This document shows positions 5,480 to 6,506 of a DNA stretch of 6,506 nucleotides, piece after piece. How positions within the stretch are numbered: position 1 is the first letter of the stretch; each line of letters begins with the position of its first letter. Location of the stretch: positions 1-6,506 of the forward strand of contig CALUVK010000091.1 in the NCBI GenBank assembly GCA_944324205.1. The letters run 5' to 3'. The position numbers were made by a program, and so were the translations under genes. The stretch comes from Candidatus Gastranaerophilales bacterium (GTDB lineage Bacteria > Cyanobacteriota > Vampirovibrionia > Gastranaerophilales > Gastranaerophilaceae). A model generated the notes under the pieces. It saw only the letters and a list, made by a program, of their open reading frames with translations. It did not search any database and was not told the origin of the DNA.

Positions 5480-5851
5480 ATGGCTTTATCAATAGATGAA
5501 AAGGGAACAATAACACTATATCAAGGTGATAGCGGCGAAATAGCTGTTACCGGTCTAGATAATTCAAAAAATTATATGGTTTATTTTGCAATACAGGACA
5601 AAAAACGTAACTTAATCGGTGATGAACTCCAGGTTGCAGCTAATAAAACAAGTTCTATTGTATTTTTCTTAACATCAGATTATACAGATTTGTTAACAGT
5701 TCCACAGGGAAAACAATACGAAATTTATACATATGGCATAAAAGCCTGTGAAACAGAAAGTAGTACAGAAGATACTTTATTTGTGTCAGATGGTAATTAC
5801 GGTACCCAGAATATGATTATAGTTTATCCAAGAAAAGTTATCGGAGGCTGA
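5480..5851 (+). CDS. BppU-N-like phage baseplate/tail protein
   Basis: This 123-aa protein resembles the N-terminal domain of baseplate upper proteins (BppU_N-like), small beta-sandwich domains that join receptor-binding proteins to the tail. Seen in the sequence: ITLYQGDSGEIAVTGLD (11-27), matching the opening 'i.l..GDt..i.f' block; YMVYFAIQDKKRNLIGDEL (32-50); a variable stretch with IVFFLTSDYTDLL (60-72); and YEIYTYGIKAC...EDTL (80-100), followed by IIVYPRKVIGG (113-123), the typical 'tl...g.i.V.p.v' ending. There is no signal peptide or membrane segment. AAAGG (5466-5470) lies 9 nt before the ATG. The whole gene is one domain, whereas BppU in lactococcal phages is larger, so it may be a stand-alone adaptor for the adjacent fibre. 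The family call is by motif pattern only. Confidence 0.6.
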   Translation: MALSIDEKGTITLYQGDSGEIAVTGLDNSKNYMVYFAIQDKKRNLIGDELQVAANKTSSIVFFLTSDYTDLLTVPQGKQYEIYTYGIKACETESSTEDTLFVSDGNYGTQNMIIVYPRKVIGG

Positions 5852-5873
5852 TAAAGGGAAAGGAGGTTTGGTA

Positions 5874-6338
5874 ATGAAAGAATGGTATTCGAATAAAGAT
5901 GTAGGAATTTTTTTTGATGATATTCCCCAGGTTTGTATCAGATACTTTGTTCCGACAATGTCAGATGATGACAGAATTTCAATTGAAAAATATCCGTTTA
6001 TTAACAAGAAGAATCTGAAAGTAAGACTTTGTGATTATAAAAAATATAAAACTTATAATTTTGAAATACCTAAAGGATATTGTTATGACGGTGCATCTAT
6101 TCCAAAAGCTTTTTGGCGGGTGATAGGAGCAAATACTGATAACAGATTTTTGATACCGGCATTAATACATGATACGTTATGTGAAAATCACAATTATATT
6201 GATAATGACAGGCAATTCTCAACGGAAGTTTTTAATGCACTTTTAGAAGCGGGGGAAGTCAATGCGTTTAAAAGATTTTGGATGAAACATACAGTAAATT
6301 TCTATCAGAAATTTTGTAGTTGGAAAAAAGAGAGTTAA
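5874..6338 (+). CDS. DUF1353 family phage protein
   Basis: This 154-aa protein carries the DUF1353 (PF07087) core: IPKGYCYDGASIPKAFW (65-81), then a hydrophobic helix ending ALIHD (96-100), followed by DR (112-113) and an AFKRFWMKHTVNFY block (131-144). DUF1353 proteins are common in tailed phages, often near tail or lysis genes, and their function is not established. The conserved YDGASIP, HD and DR residues suggest a possible catalytic or metal-binding centre; that is inference. The N-terminal ~45 residues (WYSNKDVGIFFDDIPQV...) precede the domain and could help in attachment. Start 5874 is taken because AGGAGG (5861-5866) is 7 nt upstream; a TTG at 5868 is in frame but only 1 nt from that site. 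It is the last gene seen, and no clear terminator follows within the window. Confidence 0.8.
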   Translation: MKEWYSNKDVGIFFDDIPQVCIRYFVPTMSDDDRISIEKYPFINKKNLKVRLCDYKKYKTYNFEIPKGYCYDGASIPKAFWRVIGANTDNRFLIPALIHDTLCENHNYIDNDRQFSTEVFNALLEAGEVNAFKRFWMKHTVNFYQKFCSWKKES

Positions 6339-6506
6339 GTTGCGGAGCAAGCTCTACATTACTAATCTAGTCTCTGACTGATATCCTGAAAGCGGGGGTA
6401 AATGAAAAAAGGGGGATGGAAGTGATATTTTTAAGAGATTCTTCGGCTCTGGGGTAAATCATTCCTTTCATGTGTTAATTTCCCTTTCCCGAACCTCTGA
6501 ATGACG
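6339..6506. repeat. Gene-free right end with pieces of a dispersed intergenic repeat
   Basis: No credible gene lies here. ATCCTGAAAGC (6383-6393) is an exact 11-nt match to the left arm of the repeat at 2633. AAGAGATTCTTCGGCTCT (6433-6450) and ACCTCTGAATGACG (6493-6506), read on the minus strand, give 'CGTCATTCAGAGG...AGAGCCGAAGAATCTCTT'. This is the look of the common bacterial 'GTCATTCTGAGCGAAG...GAATCTCT' repeat, here split by ~42 bp. GGGGTAAAT occurs at both 6396-6403 and 6451-6459. A weak GAGC/GCTC hairpin near 6344-6353 has no T-run, so I do not call a terminator. The right edge of the phage module may lie in this stretch. Confidence 0.45.

Noticed and set aside
5786..6007. 73-aa minus-strand open frame
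   Set aside because: Antisense to the end of the BppU-like gene and the start of the DUF1353 gene, with no supporting signals.
1000..6350. Possible direct-repeat attachment sites flanking the tail module
   Set aside because: Only a 6-nt shared TTAAGT was seen near the two edges, which is expected by chance.
6401..6462. Short frames after the DUF1353 gene (ATG at 6402 and GTG at 6422)
   Set aside because: They encode only about 7 and 11 codons and fall in repeat sequence.
1..6506. CRISPR array, tRNA or rRNA genes
   Set aside because: No regularly spaced direct repeats and no cloverleaf or rRNA-like sequence were seen on either strand.

Overview
The window looks like an AT-rich bacterial phage or prophage region that uses the standard code, with strong AGGAGG-type ribosome sites in front of most genes. 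It has two parts transcribed in opposite directions. The host cannot be named from sequence alone. The style of the tail proteins (WYRxxxSDGWxEQGG modules, BppU-like and DUF1353 genes) and the low GC would suit phages of gut anaerobes such as Gastranaerophilales or Firmicutes-like hosts, but this is a weak inference.

Left part (1 to about 980, minus strand). This holds a small XRE-family repressor-like gene (8-328) with an operator-like palindrome upstream (387-412). A hairpin plus T-tract terminator (464-496) separates it from an antitoxin gene of the HI1420/TIGR02684 family (549-845). The antitoxin's partner, a RelE/ParE-type toxin of the HI1419 family, survives only as its last ~45 codons (838-981). 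The toxin's N-terminal two thirds are missing, so the antitoxin is an orphan and the break marks a recombination edge.

Right part (1079-6338, plus strand). This is a compact run of eight genes in one direction. It has a 513-aa beta-propeller-like tail or neck protein, a Thr/Ser/Asn-rich virion protein, and a small membrane protein with a coiled coil (holin- or spanin-like). Two tail-fibre-like proteins share a C-terminal WYR...EQGG module, with a gene of unknown function between them that may be a fibre chaperone. A BppU-N-like baseplate protein and a DUF1353 protein close the run. Most gaps are under 40 bp and one pair overlaps, so the genes are probably co-transcribed as a tail and host-recognition module. 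No capsid, portal, terminase or integrase gene lies in the window.

A 134-bp gap inside the late run (2621-2754) holds an inverted-repeat element of the 'TCATCCTGA...GAAAATC' type. The right end (6339-6506) has no gene and carries pieces of a related 'GTCATTC...GAGATTCTTCGG' repeat, as is common between genes on bacterial chromosomes. The best leads are the decapitated toxin with a surviving antitoxin at the module junction, the unusual start region of the repressor, and the paired fibre genes with an uncharacterised gene between them. I see no clear evidence for a wholly new biological system.
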